This document shows, piece after piece, positions 9,660 to 17,807 of a stretch of 64,000 nt of DNA. Source of the stretch: Pseudomonas sp. FP1742 (GTDB lineage: Bacteria; Pseudomonadota; Gammaproteobacteria; Pseudomonadales; Pseudomonadaceae); assembly GCF_030687145.1 (NCBI RefSeq), contig NZ_CP117460.1, positions 6,605,236 to 6,669,235 on the forward strand, read 5' to 3'. Under the pieces are notes generated by a model. That model worked only from the letters and a program-made list of their open reading frames with translations. It was not told where the DNA came from and searched no databases. The stretch's first letter is position 1. Each line of letters opens with the position of its first letter. The translations under genes and the position numbers were made by a program.

Positions 9660-10532
9660 TTACAAACTGATCGCGGTCGCCTCGAACCGCACCCGGGGAT
9701 GGGCGATCCGGTCCTGCGCCCGCACCAGTTCCAGCTCGTAGCTGGCACAAACCTGGGTTTCCAGCAGCACTTCATGCACCGCCGCCGCAGTGAATTCAAA
9801 GGCATTCACCAGGCTGTCACCCAGCAGCACACGCGCCAGGAACAGCCCGGAAGTCAGATCGCCAACGCCCACCGGCTGACGGGGAAACGCCAGCAGCGGC
9901 CGACGCAAGTGCCAGCTGCCTTCAGCGGTCACCAGCAACATCTCGAAGCCATCCGCCGGTTTGCCGGGATAGTCGAGATGCTTGACCAGCACCGCCTTCG
10001 GACCGCGCGCCAGCAGCGACCGCGCCATGGCCAGGCAATCGAATAATGATTGCGCCTTACGCCCCGAGAAGCTGTTCAGTTCCAACTGATTCGGACACAT
10101 GAAATCGGCCACCGCCGCGGCTTCTTCGAGCAGAAAATCGCTGACCTCGGCTGGAACACTGCAGCCCTTTTCCGGATGGCCCATCACCGGGTCGCAGAGA
10201 TATAAAGCTTTTGGATTGATCGATTTGATTCGCTCCACCCCCACCAGAATCGCCCGGCCCTGGGCCGCGCTGCCGAGGTAGCCGGACAACACGGCATCGC
10301 AGTTACCCAACTCGCCAATTGCCGCGATCCCTTCCACCAATTCCGGAATCTGATGCGGAGACAGCACTTCCCCGGCCCATTGGCCATATTGCGTGTGGTT
10401 GGAGAACTGCACGGTATTGAGCGGCCAGACGTTCACCCCGACCCGCTGCATCGGGAATACCGCGGCGCTGTTGCCAGCATGGCCGAACACCACGTGGGAC
10501 TGGATGGCGAGCAGATGGGGCGTACGTTTCAT
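9660..10532 (-). CDS. pdxY: Pyridoxal kinase PdxY
   Basis: A 290-residue ribokinase-like kinase of the PdxY/PdxK group. The N-terminus [23 protein letters not shown] and [14 protein letters not shown] match the family's substrate pocket, and [15 protein letters not shown] carries the anion-hole GxGD with the catalytic Asp. It phosphorylates pyridoxal at 5'-OH in the vitamin B6 salvage pathway in the cytoplasm. Monocistronic; its 3' end faces a REP pair. Confidence 0.95.
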   Translation of the reverse strand: MKRTPHLLAIQSHVVFGHAGNSAAVFPMQRVGVNVWPLNTVQFSNHTQYGQWAGEVLSPHQIPELVEGIAAIGELGNCDAVLSGYLGSAAQGRAILVGVERIKSINPKALYLCDPVMGHPEKGCSVPAEVSDFLLEEAAAVADFMCPNQLELNSFSGRKAQSLFDCLAMARSLLARGPKAVLVKHLDYPGKPADGFEMLLVTAEGSWHLRRPLLAFPRQPVGVGDLTSGLFLARVLLGDSLVNAFEFTAAAVHEVLLETQVCASYELELVRAQDRIAHPRVRFEATAISL

Positions 10533-10652
10533 GCGGTGAGTTTTCCGTAAACCGATTGAAATTCGAGCCGCGCAGTATGCGACTAAACGCAGCCTGTACG
10601 ACAGACCGGCGACGCAGTTAAGCTGACACTATCTTGTTGGAGCACCCTGCTG

Positions 10653-11066
10653 ATGCTGACCCTCGGAAATATCTTCGTGTTTATGCTGCTCGCCACCGGT
10701 GGTGCGTGGCTGTGGCACAACCACGGCTTGCGTGAACGCGCGCTGGAACGGGTTCAGCAGCACTGTGCCAAGCTGCGGATCGAGTTGCTGGACGGCAACG
10801 TAGCCTTGAAAAAGATCGCTTTCATTAAAGACGCTAATGGCCGTCGGCGCCTGGCCCGTGTGTATAACTTCGAATTCACCGTGACCGGCGAAACACGCCA
10901 CACCGGTACCATCACCCAGTTCGGCGCCCATAGCGCGCAGATCGAGCTCGCGCCCTACCCGATGCCGTTCGACGACACACCGCCGGTGGTCGATATCGCG
11001 AAGCCCAGCGCCGAGGTGATTGAATTGAGCCAGTGGCGGCAGGAACACACCAAGTGGCGGCCTTGA
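10653..11066 (+). CDS. DUF3301 family protein
   Basis: A 137-residue protein. One N-terminal membrane segment (MLTLGNIFVFMLLATGGAWLW) precedes a cytoplasmic or periplasmic domain with RRLARVYNFEFTVTGETRHTGTI, characteristic of the DUF3301 family. Function is unknown. It is divergent from pdxY and followed by a REP pair; no operon partner. Confidence 0.82.
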   Translation: MLTLGNIFVFMLLATGGAWLWHNHGLRERALERVQQHCAKLRIELLDGNVALKKIAFIKDANGRRRLARVYNFEFTVTGETRHTGTITQFGAHSAQIELAPYPMPFDDTPPVVDIAKPSAEVIELSQWRQEHTKWRP

Positions 11067-11090
11067 AGGTGGTTGTCGTCAGATAAATCC

Positions 11091-11188
11091 ATTCGCGAGC
11101 AAGCCCGCTCCCACATTTGGTCTGTTGTGCGGCACAACTTGTGTAAACCCCACAGAACCCCTGTGGGAGCGGGCTTGCTCGCGAAGAG
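11091..11188. repeat. REP inverted pair
   Basis: Inverted REP copies at 11091-11115 and 11162-11188 between the convergent DUF3301 and GTPase genes. Confidence 0.85.
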
Positions 11189-11215
11189 GCCTTCACAGGC
11201 TCTGCAAAAAACCAG

Positions 11216-12187
11216 CTAGCTCGCTTGCACCCGGCATCCGGCCAAGCCTTGCTGCAACCCCTCAACAGCCTGCGCCTCACTGAAAATCAGCTCGATGCGC
11301 GAATCCCGTCGCCATTCGCTGGGTTGCCAATCCAGTAACGAGTTATCCAGCCCATTGGCCGACACCCACCCCTCGACGCTGTGGATAACCAGTTTCGCCC
11401 GCCGCCATTCAAGGCTCTCGAGCCACTTTCCGATCAGTACGACATCGAATGCCTGACTCGGATGCCAACGCCAGCCGACGCTCCAGCCACCCTCTTGCGC
11501 CTGACTCAAGCAAATCGGCTGCGTGGGGTCAGTCCAGATGGCTGGCATCTGCGCCAATCCCTTGGGCACGACAAAGTTATCCACACCCGCGACAGCCTGG
11601 GCCTTGAGGCCCGGTAACTCGGTCAACGGCAAGACGGCTTGCTGCGTCCAGTACAAAGGACGCGACGGTAACTGTGCGGCGATTCGCTGGCGACCACTGT
11701 CGTCGAGGCCTTCAGACTTGTTCAGCAACAGCAAGCCGGCACTGTCCAAGGCTTGCTGTTGCGCCGCAGGTAGCGGTTTTCCGGCCGCGAGCGCCTGGGC
11801 GTCCAACACCAGCACACAGGGCTGCACCGCCAGGACGCCTTGCCATGGCGCCTCGCGCAATTGCCTGAGCAACTGCGCCGGATGCCCCAGCCCGGAGGGC
11901 TCGATGAACAGTCGATCCGGTCGTGCCTTGCGCAGCAACCGCCCGAGGCCGATCTGAAACGGCGCACCATTGACGCAACACAAACACCCCCCGGCCACTT
12001 CCCCCAGTGCGATACCATCGGCGTCCTGGGTCAACAGCGCAGCATCCAGGCCGATCTGGCCGAACTCGTTGATCAGCACCGCCCAGCGCTCACCCGCCGG
12101 CCGCTGCGCCAGCAGGTGCTTGATCAGGCTGGTCTTGCCTGCCCCCAGCGGGCCTGCAATGACATGGGTGGGAATGTTCTGCAACAT
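11216..12187 (-). CDS. COG0523 (CobW-like) GTPase, putative zinc metallochaperone
   Basis: A 323-residue G3E-family GTPase. Walker A is GPLGAGKT (residues 12-19), the metal-binding CxCC motif is GGCLCCVNG (Cys68, Cys70, Cys71), EPSGLGHP is the switch region and LLLNKSEGLDD the guanine-specificity motif. COG0523 proteins deliver metals, and members beside Zur-regulated genes are linked to zinc. This one is shorter and quite different from the ZigA copy at 13226-14434. Start: ATG at 12187; a TTG two codons earlier is possible and neither has a clear ribosome site. Only 27 bases separate it from a divergent small gene. Confidence 0.88.
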   Translation of the reverse strand: MLQNIPTHVIAGPLGAGKTSLIKHLLAQRPAGERWAVLINEFGQIGLDAALLTQDADGIALGEVAGGCLCCVNGAPFQIGLGRLLRKARPDRLFIEPSGLGHPAQLLRQLREAPWQGVLAVQPCVLVLDAQALAAGKPLPAAQQQALDSAGLLLLNKSEGLDDSGRQRIAAQLPSRPLYWTQQAVLPLTELPGLKAQAVAGVDNFVVPKGLAQMPAIWTDPTQPICLSQAQEGGWSVGWRWHPSQAFDVVLIGKWLESLEWRRAKLVIHSVEGWVSANGLDNSLLDWQPSEWRRDSRIELIFSEAQAVEGLQQGLAGCRVQAS

Positions 12188-12214
12188 GATCAAGGTTTTC
12201 TGAGGAGGTCAAGG

Positions 12215-12571
12215 ATGCGGTTGATGGGATGGTCGTTACTTCTGGTGCTCACGTCGAGTGAAGTGCTGGCCCAGGCCTGCGTGGTGCACAGCACGGCTGC
12301 GCGGCTCGACGTGAAGGTCTGCCAGCAGAACCGCAACATCCCGGAAAAACTGTTCGCCGACGGTTTCTGCCAGCCGAATCTGGCCGGGCAGAAGGTCGAG
12401 GTGCAGTACGTCGACCAATGCCCCACCGGCGCGTTCGGGGTGTGCAGCAACGCTCAAGTCGCCAATATGCCTTACCGGCAGGATATTCACTATTACGGCG
12501 TGGCCACCGATGCGGCGTATCTGAAGCCGTTTTGCGAAACCCAGAGCCAGGGAACCTGGCTCAACCCTTGA
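12215..12571 (+). CDS. Small secreted six-cysteine protein
   Basis: A 118-residue protein too small for easy recognition. A signal peptide (MRLMGWSLLLVLTSSEVLAQ, cleavage near A-Q-A) precedes a mature part with six cysteines (22, 36, 52, 69, 77, 107), an even number compatible with three disulfides in the periplasm or outside. GAGGAGG at 12202-12208 gives an excellent ribosome site for this ATG. It lies on the plus strand within a minus-strand gene series: 4 bases from the stop of the DUF1826 gene and 27 bases from the start of the GTPase. No function known to me; its position suggests zinc-starvation expression. Confidence 0.8.
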   Translation: MRLMGWSLLLVLTSSEVLAQACVVHSTAARLDVKVCQQNRNIPEKLFADGFCQPNLAGQKVEVQYVDQCPTGAFGVCSNAQVANMPYRQDIHYYGVATDAAYLKPFCETQSQGTWLNP

Positions 12572-12575
12572 GCCG

Positions 12576-13226
12576 CTAGCTCAGCCAGTCAAGGGTCAGA
12601 ATCAAACGACGCTCACCCGGCGCCAGCAGCGGCGAACGGTGAATCAGGCCGAAGCCTTCGTTGCCGTGCCACTTCTCTCCTTTGAGCAGCGCCACTTCGC
12701 CGCTGGCGATTTGCTGGACCAGCGAATCATCCTGCGGTTCGGCGTCAGGCTTGCCTAATTGCCGGCGATCCATCGCCCCTTCCTTCAGCCATTGGCTGCC
12801 AATCCCTGCGTAGGTGGTGATCAACCGCACCGGCACATGATCGACGTGGAAACGCGGGCACATGGCTTTGTCCAGAACCCGCAGGCGCAGGCCGATACGT
12901 TGGGCGCCCAGCAGGCAGGCGAACGCGCTGACCAGCCAGGAAACGTCGGCGATAAAGCCTTCGTAACCTTCAAGGTCGCCGAAGCCTGAGGCTAAACCGT
13001 GGAGATTGGGTTCGGCGTCTTCACTGGCCATTTCCAGGGACAGCGATTCGGCCAGCGGCTCGTTCAGGGACAGCAGCAAGCGACCGAAACCGGCAATGTG
13101 CGCCGGCAGTTGGCGTTGCCAGAGGGCGAGGTTCACACCGTCGTCCAGAATCCCGGTCAGCACCTTTGGCGTTTCACCTTGAACCTGAGCAATGAGCGGT
13201 CGCCGCTTCAGACTGGGCGCCAGCAT
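12576..13226 (-). CDS. DUF1826 protein with a 2-oxoglutarate-oxygenase-like metal triad
   Basis: A 216-residue cytoplasmic protein of the DUF1826 family, a regular companion of Zur-regulated COG0523 GTPases in pseudomonads. Its start ATG overlaps the stop codon of zigA (TGATG), so the two are probably translationally coupled. The C-terminal half contains PRFHVDHVPVRL (His127, Asp129), GLIHRSP (His196) and RRLILTLDW (Arg206/Arg207). HxD, a distal His and an Arg about ten residues on is the pattern of Fe(II)/2-oxoglutarate oxygenases; this assignment is my inference from motif spacing. Confidence 0.85.
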   Translation of the reverse strand: MLAPSLKRRPLIAQVQGETPKVLTGILDDGVNLALWQRQLPAHIAGFGRLLLSLNEPLAESLSLEMASEDAEPNLHGLASGFGDLEGYEGFIADVSWLVSAFACLLGAQRIGLRLRVLDKAMCPRFHVDHVPVRLITTYAGIGSQWLKEGAMDRRQLGKPDAEPQDDSLVQQIASGEVALLKGEKWHGNEGFGLIHRSPLLAPGERRLILTLDWLS

Positions 13227-14434
13227 CAGGCCGCCGCCTCTTCGTGCCAGGGACCGAACGGATCGGGCAACAACCGCCAACCCTCGACGCCCAGGGCCAT
13301 TTCAGCATCCGTCAGCAGGCAGTTATCAAGTTCGGCGGTGAGTTGTGCAAAGTCGATGTTCTGGCCGATAAATACCAGTTCCTGCCGGCAATCGCCGGTG
13401 GCGGCCGTCCAGTTTTCCATGATCCCCGCGGTGCTTTCTTCATCCTGCGGCCACTGGTTTTTCGGCACGAAACGCCACCAGCGCCCGGCAAAACCATGAC
13501 GCATCAAGCCGCCGGCCTGGGACCAACTGCCGGCGTCCATGTGTTTGCTGGCCAGCCAGAAAAAGCCCTTGGAACGCAGCAGTCTGCCGTTCACCCACGG
13601 GCGGTCGATGAAGCTGAAAAAGCGCTGCGGATGAAACGGTCGCCGCGCCCGATAGGCCGTGGAGGCAATGCCGTACTCCTCGGTTTCCGGGACGTGCTCA
13701 CCACGCAGTTCCTGTAACCAACCCGGCGCCTGAGCGGCCCTTTCGAAGTCGAAGCGGCCGGTGTCGAGGATTTTCTTGAGCGGTACTTCACCCATGACCA
13801 TCGGAATGATTTCGGCCTGGGCATTGAGCCGTTCGAGGATCGCGATCAACTCCTGGCGCTCGCGGCTGCTGATCAAATCGATCTTGCTGATCAGGATCAC
13901 GTCAGCGAATTCGATCTGCTCGATCAACAGGTCAGTGATCGAGCGTTCGTCCTCCTCTCCCAGGGTTTCGCCACGGGAAGCGAGGCTTTCAGCGGCTTGG
14001 TAGTCGAGCAGGAAGTTCATGCCGTCGACCACGGTGACCATGGTGTCAAGCCGTGCAATGTCCGCAAGGCTCTGCCCTTCTTCATCGCGAAACGTGAAAG
14101 TTTCCGCCACGGGCAACGGCTCGGAAATGCCCGTGGACTCGATCAACAGGTAATCGAAACGACCGTCCTTGGCGAGTTTGCTGACTTCTTCGAGCAAATC
14201 TTCCCGCAAGGTGCAGCAAATGCAGCCATTGCTCATTTCCACGAGCTTTTCTTCGGCACGGTTCAGGCTGACATCGCGTTGAACTTCGCTGCCATCGATA
14301 TTGATCTCGCTCATGTCGTTGACGATCACCGCGACCCGCAGATTATCGCGATTACGTAGTACGTAATTCAGCAGTGTACTTTTTCCGGCGCCGAGAAAGC
14401 CCGACAGGACGGTCACGGGGAGACGATTGGGCAT
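13226..14434 (-). CDS. zigA: Zinc metallochaperone GTPase ZigA
   Basis: A 402-residue COG0523 GTPase of the ZigA branch. Walker A GFLGAGKS lies at residues 12-19, CxCC at 71-74 ([15 protein letters not shown]), then [15 protein letters not shown] and ISKIDLI as the G4 motif. The C-terminal domain ([21 protein letters not shown]) is the CobW C-domain with several His residues. Family knowledge: ZigA members bind zinc and GTP and supply zinc during starvation. A Zur box sits 50 bases upstream of the start codon. First gene of the minus-strand series zigA-DUF1826. Confidence 0.93.
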   Translation of the reverse strand: MPNRLPVTVLSGFLGAGKSTLLNYVLRNRDNLRVAVIVNDMSEINIDGSEVQRDVSLNRAEEKLVEMSNGCICCTLREDLLEEVSKLAKDGRFDYLLIESTGISEPLPVAETFTFRDEEGQSLADIARLDTMVTVVDGMNFLLDYQAAESLASRGETLGEEDERSITDLLIEQIEFADVILISKIDLISSRERQELIAILERLNAQAEIIPMVMGEVPLKKILDTGRFDFERAAQAPGWLQELRGEHVPETEEYGIASTAYRARRPFHPQRFFSFIDRPWVNGRLLRSKGFFWLASKHMDAGSWSQAGGLMRHGFAGRWWRFVPKNQWPQDEESTAGIMENWTAATGDCRQELVFIGQNIDFAQLTAELDNCLLTDAEMALGVEGWRLLPDPFGPWHEEAAA

Positions 14435-14483
14435 CAGGTATTCCTCACAGGGATGCCCGGTCGCAATGTCGGGCTTAATTTAT

Positions 14484-14496
14484 GTTATAGTATAAC
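14484..14496. promoter_or_regulatory. Zur box between zigA and a small secreted gene
   Basis: GTTATAGTATAAC is a perfect 13-base palindrome around one central base and matches the gammaproteobacterial Zur core GTTATANTATAAC. On the minus strand it contains TATACT, a good -10 element for zigA, so bound Zur would block the polymerase. It is placed to control both divergent genes. Confidence 0.85.
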
Positions 14497-14576
14497 AACA
14501 CAAACAAGCCACTCTCCTCTTGCTCACCGCGACAAAGAGCACGATGCTTTAACCCGTCCGCTCCTTGAGAAATGCC

Positions 14577-14954
14577 ATGGGAAACGCTCTGAGATTCTCG
14601 TTGTTGAGCCTTTCGCTGCTGATCGCAGTCGATGCCTGGGGACAAATTCCCAGCCTGGCCAAATGCACCCGCAGCGCCAATCTGCTGGCCTGCGTGGATG
14701 CCGACGGCAATGCCTACAGCGTTAACACCGTCGGCAACATGATCTACTTGCGCGGCTTTGAAGTCGCCGGTAAACGCTATTGGGCGCAGACCAATAGCCG
14801 CTACGGGCAACTGACGTTCTTTACCGGCATCGCGTCCGATGGCGAAGCCTGGGTCGGCTACAACCGCCGGGTTGGCTGGACAACCATCAATCGGTTCTCC
14901 AGCTCCGGGGGCAGCAGCGCGAAGTTCACCTGCAGCCGGATGACCGGTTGCTAG
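14577..14954 (+). CDS. Small secreted four-cysteine protein
   Basis: A 125-residue protein with a signal peptide (MGNALRFSLLSLSLLIAVDAWG) and a mature domain with four cysteines (30, 39, 119, 125) and a Ser/Gly-rich turn (RFSSSGGSSAKF). An in-frame TTG 12 bases upstream is an alternative start. It is divergent from zigA across the Zur box, and its last 4 bases overlap the 3' end of the amidase gene. I do not recognise a function; the context suggests export during zinc starvation. Confidence 0.75.
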   Translation: MGNALRFSLLSLSLLIAVDAWGQIPSLAKCTRSANLLACVDADGNAYSVNTVGNMIYLRGFEVAGKRYWAQTNSRYGQLTFFTGIASDGEAWVGYNRRVGWTTINRFSSSGGSSAKFTCSRMTGC

Positions 14955-16159
14955 GCCTGTGCCTTTTTCTGCTCCTGCTGCCAGGCGATATAGCTGTTCA
15001 TTGGGGGATTCTTCTGGAAGTAACGCTGCAAGCCTTCGAATAAACCATCCGCCACGGCCTGCTGATGCCGCGCCGTCACCAGTCGCTGGCTGTCGCGGGC
15101 GTTCGAGATGAAGCCGGTTTCCACCAGAATCGATGGCACATCCGGCGACTTCAACACGGCGAAACCCGCCTGTTCCACACGCTTCTGATGCAGCGTGGTA
15201 ATGCCTGCCAGGCTGCCGAGCACCGTGTTGCCCAACTGCAAACTGGCGGCGATGGTGGCGTTCATCGACATGTCGAGAATCACCCCGGCGAGCATCGGAT
15301 CCTTGTCCTTGAGATTGAGCAGGCTGGTGGCGCCCAACAGGTCCGCACCGTTCTCCCGTTGCGCCATGAAGCGCGCCGTGGCCGAGGTCGCGCCGCCTTC
15401 GGACAGGCAGTACACCGACGCACCTGAAGCGGTGAGGCGCGGCGCGGCGTCCGCATGGACGGAGATGAACATGTCGGCCTTGTGCTTGCGGGCGATCTCC
15501 ACGCGCTTGCGCAGCGGGACGAAGAAGTCATCGTTACGCACCAGTTTCACGTCGAAGCCCTTTTCACGCTTCAGCCTCTTGGCCAACAGCTGGGCGATCG
15601 ATAGCACCACGTCTTTCTCCCGCTCACCTTTGGCGCCGACCGCGCCCGGGTCTTTGCCGCCGTGACCAGGGTCGACCACCACAATGATGTCGCGCTTGGG
15701 GTGAGCCTTGTCGATGATGGGCTCACGTTTTTCCGACGACGCCGCCGCGATCTGTAGCGGAGCAATGGCCTTCAGATCGAGCACCAATCGGTGCCCCTGC
15801 CCATCCTGTGGCGGCAGCAGGAAACTGTTGAGCTGCACCGGGCCGCTGAGGTCAAGAACGATCCGCGTATCACCCTGACCGAAATGCCCGGAACGGATCG
15901 CGCGAATCACCGAGTTGTCGAGCACCAACTGACTGAAGTCGCCACTGAGGTCGGCGCCACTCAGATCGATGATCAGCCGCTCAGGAGCACTCAGGGAAAA
16001 GGTTTTGTATTGCACCGGCCCGCTCAGATCGAACACCAGTCGCAGCTTGTCGTCCGAACGCCACAGTCGTGCATTGCGAATTTGCGTGGCCGACACACCA
16101 AAAGGTAACGCGAAGGCCGCGCTGGCCAGAATCAGGTTGAGCAAGTGACGTCTGTGCAT
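14951..16159 (-). CDS. N-acetylmuramoyl-L-alanine amidase, AmiA/AmiC type (Zur-linked paralogue)
   Basis: A 402-residue exported cell-wall amidase. A signal sequence (~1-25, ending FGVSA-T) precedes an AMIN domain (~27-125, RLIIDLSGADL) for septal targeting and an Amidase_3 domain (~160-385). Zinc ligands and catalytic residues are visible: His in VDPGHGGKDPGA, Glu in GEREKDVV, His in FISVHADA and Glu in VETGFISN. It cleaves the amide between MurNAc and the stem peptide during daughter-cell separation. The second Zur box lies 41 bases upstream. A periplasmic zinc enzyme under Zur is known from pseudomonad zinc islands. Confidence 0.92.
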   Translation of the reverse strand: MHRRHLLNLILASAAFALPFGVSATQIRNARLWRSDDKLRLVFDLSGPVQYKTFSLSAPERLIIDLSGADLSGDFSQLVLDNSVIRAIRSGHFGQGDTRIVLDLSGPVQLNSFLLPPQDGQGHRLVLDLKAIAPLQIAAASSEKREPIIDKAHPKRDIIVVVDPGHGGKDPGAVGAKGEREKDVVLSIAQLLAKRLKREKGFDVKLVRNDDFFVPLRKRVEIARKHKADMFISVHADAAPRLTASGASVYCLSEGGATSATARFMAQRENGADLLGATSLLNLKDKDPMLAGVILDMSMNATIAASLQLGNTVLGSLAGITTLHQKRVEQAGFAVLKSPDVPSILVETGFISNARDSQRLVTARHQQAVADGLFEGLQRYFQKNPPMNSYIAWQQEQKKAQA

Positions 16160-16200
16160 GATGAAAGCTCGTTCACGAAAAAGGCATCGTCGATTTGATT

Positions 16201-16213
16201 GTTATAATATAAC
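16201..16213. promoter_or_regulatory. Zur box between the amidase gene and folE2
   Basis: GTTATAATATAAC is a perfect palindromic match to the Zur core. It contains TATAAT on the plus strand (16203-16208), a consensus -10 for folE2, and lies 41 bases before the amidase start on the other strand. Confidence 0.88.
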
Positions 16214-16245
16214 ATGCCAAATCAACTCCCACGATGGACCTGCTC

Positions 16246-17142
16246 ATGAATGCGCTGACTCTGCCGGATATCGCCGCGCAGGCCTCACGCCAAGCCCTGC
16301 CACTCGATTGGGTGGGCATGTGCGGCGTTGCTCTTCCTGTTTTATTCGATGGCCAGCGACTGAACGCAAAGGCCGACGCCGGCGTTAGCCTCGACGATGG
16401 AGAGGCGCGTGGCATTCATATGTCGCGGCTGTATCTGGCGCTGGAACTGCTTGAGCAGGAGAACCTTTCACCCGCGTTGTTGCGGCGAGTCTTGCGGAGT
16501 TTTCTCGAGACTCATGAAGGACTTTCCCACAACGCTTACCTAAAAATTCATACCGATCTATTGCTCAAAAGACCCGCGCTCGTCAGTCCCCTGGCCGGCT
16601 GGAAAACTTATCCGGTGAGCATCGAAGCCAGTTTTAAAAACGCGATGTTCCACGTGGAACTTAAAATCGACGTGCCTTATTCCTCAACCTGCCCGTGCTC
16701 AGCAGCCCTTGCGAGACAGTTGATTCAGCAGCAATTCGTTGACGATTTCGCCAATCAACCATTGCAACACGCAGACGTTCTGGCTTGGCTCGGCTCCACG
16801 AAAGGCATCATCGCGACACCGCATAGCCAACGCAGCAATGCACAATTACGGCTGCGTCTGGATGACTATCTGGATGACCTGCCGCTGATCGCCGCGATCA
16901 ACGACGCGGAAGCAGCCCTCGGCACTGCTGTGCAAACCGCCGTGAAACGCGCCGACGAACAAGCTTTCGCCCTCGCCAACGGTCAAAACCTGATGTTCTG
17001 CGAAGACGCCGCGCGACGCCTGAACTTGGCACTGAGACGCTCCCCGGGCATCAACGCCTTTCACGTGCGAGTCGTCCACGCCGAAAGTCTTCACGCCCAC
17101 GATGCCGTCGCCGAAAGCCGCTGGAACTGGGAGGCTGCATGA
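16246..17142 (+). CDS. folE2: GTP cyclohydrolase FolE2 (zinc-independent type IB)
   Basis: A 298-residue GTP cyclohydrolase of the COG1469 type, which converts GTP to 7,8-dihydroneopterin triphosphate for folate synthesis and can use Mn2+ or other metals instead of the zinc needed by FolE. VPYSSTCPCSAALARQ holds the conserved catalytic Cys, and NLMFCEDAARRL and the C-terminal VRVVHAESLHAHDAV match the family. An ATG at 16234 would add four residues but has no ribosome site. It is the first gene of folE2-znuC-znuB-znuA-gammaCA-pyrQ-like-thrS-like, with a 4-base overlap into znuC. A parS site lies inside it at 16646-16661. Confidence 0.95.
   Translation: MNALTLPDIAAQASRQALPLDWVGMCGVALPVLFDGQRLNAKADAGVSLDDGEARGIHMSRLYLALELLEQENLSPALLRRVLRSFLETHEGLSHNAYLKIHTDLLLKRPALVSPLAGWKTYPVSIEASFKNAMFHVELKIDVPYSSTCPCSAALARQLIQQQFVDDFANQPLQHADVLAWLGSTKGIIATPHSQRSNAQLRLRLDDYLDDLPLIAAINDAEAALGTAVQTAVKRADEQAFALANGQNLMFCEDAARRLNLALRRSPGINAFHVRVVHAESLHAHDAVAESRWNWEAA
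16646..16661. other. parS centromere site (within folE2)
   Basis: TGTTCCACGTGGAACT matches the bacterial parS consensus TGTTCCACGTGGAACA at 15 of 16 positions, with a perfect 14-base palindrome inside. It lies about 47 kb from dnaA, within the distance over which ParB sites cluster. It is the expected loading site for the ParB encoded at 54690-55562. Confidence 0.9.
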
Positions 17143-17807
17143 TCCGATGCCAAGCCTTGCGCTGGGGCGCACCCGGTCAGCCACTCACTCCGCCAGTGGA
17201 TTTCGAATTACCCCAGGGCAGCCTGACCGCCGTCATCGGCGCCAACGGTTCGGGTAAAAGCAGCCTGCTGAAGGTCATCGCCGGCTTGCAAAAGCCACTG
17301 GCTGGCAACGTCGTCATTGATGTTCCACGCAAGGGCGGGCTTTCGTTCCTGCCTCAGCAACAACACCTGGACCGGCAATTCCCCGTCAGCCTGCAAGAGT
17401 TGGTGGCCGCAGGTTTTTGGGGCAGCAAGCAAACTCCGGAAATTCGCAGCCAGCGACTCAAGGCTGCACTGGAAGACTGGTGCCTGACCGGTCTGGAACA
17501 TCGCCCGTTGATGGCCCTTTCCGGGGGCGAATTGCAGCGGGCCCTGCTCGCCCGACTGAGCCTCGCCGAAGCGCGCTTGCTGCTGCTCGACGAACCCCAC
17601 GCCGCTCTCGATGAGCTCGGCCAGGCGCTGCTCTGGAAACACATCCACGCCTGGCATGCCGATGGCCGAACCCTGGTCGTGGTGTGTCACGACCTGGCCG
17701 CCGTGCGCCAACATATTCCACAAGCATTACTGATCAAAAGTAGCGGTTGCGTCCTCGGTCCCAGTACCGAGCTGATTCGCCAACAACCTCAGACGCAGGT
17801 GGCTTGA
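17139..17807 (+). CDS. znuC: Zinc ABC transporter ATPase ZnuC
   Basis: A 222-residue ABC ATPase. Walker A is GANGSGKS (~37-44), the Q-loop region FLPQQQHLD, signature LSGGELQRA, Walker B LLLLDEPHAALD and the H-loop VVCHDLAAV. It powers uptake through ZnuB. Its ATG overlaps the folE2 stop (ATGA), and its stop overlaps the znuB start (TGATG), giving tight coupling. Confidence 0.93.
   Translation: MIRCQALRWGAPGQPLTPPVDFELPQGSLTAVIGANGSGKSSLLKVIAGLQKPLAGNVVIDVPRKGGLSFLPQQQHLDRQFPVSLQELVAAGFWGSKQTPEIRSQRLKAALEDWCLTGLEHRPLMALSGGELQRALLARLSLAEARLLLLDEPHAALDELGQALLWKHIHAWHADGRTLVVVCHDLAAVRQHIPQALLIKSSGCVLGPSTELIRQQPQTQVA

Noticed and set aside
10488..10503. CACGTG-containing sequence resembling parS inside pdxY
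   Set aside because: The arms are CCACGTGG flanked by mismatches; too far from TGTTCCACGTGGAACA.
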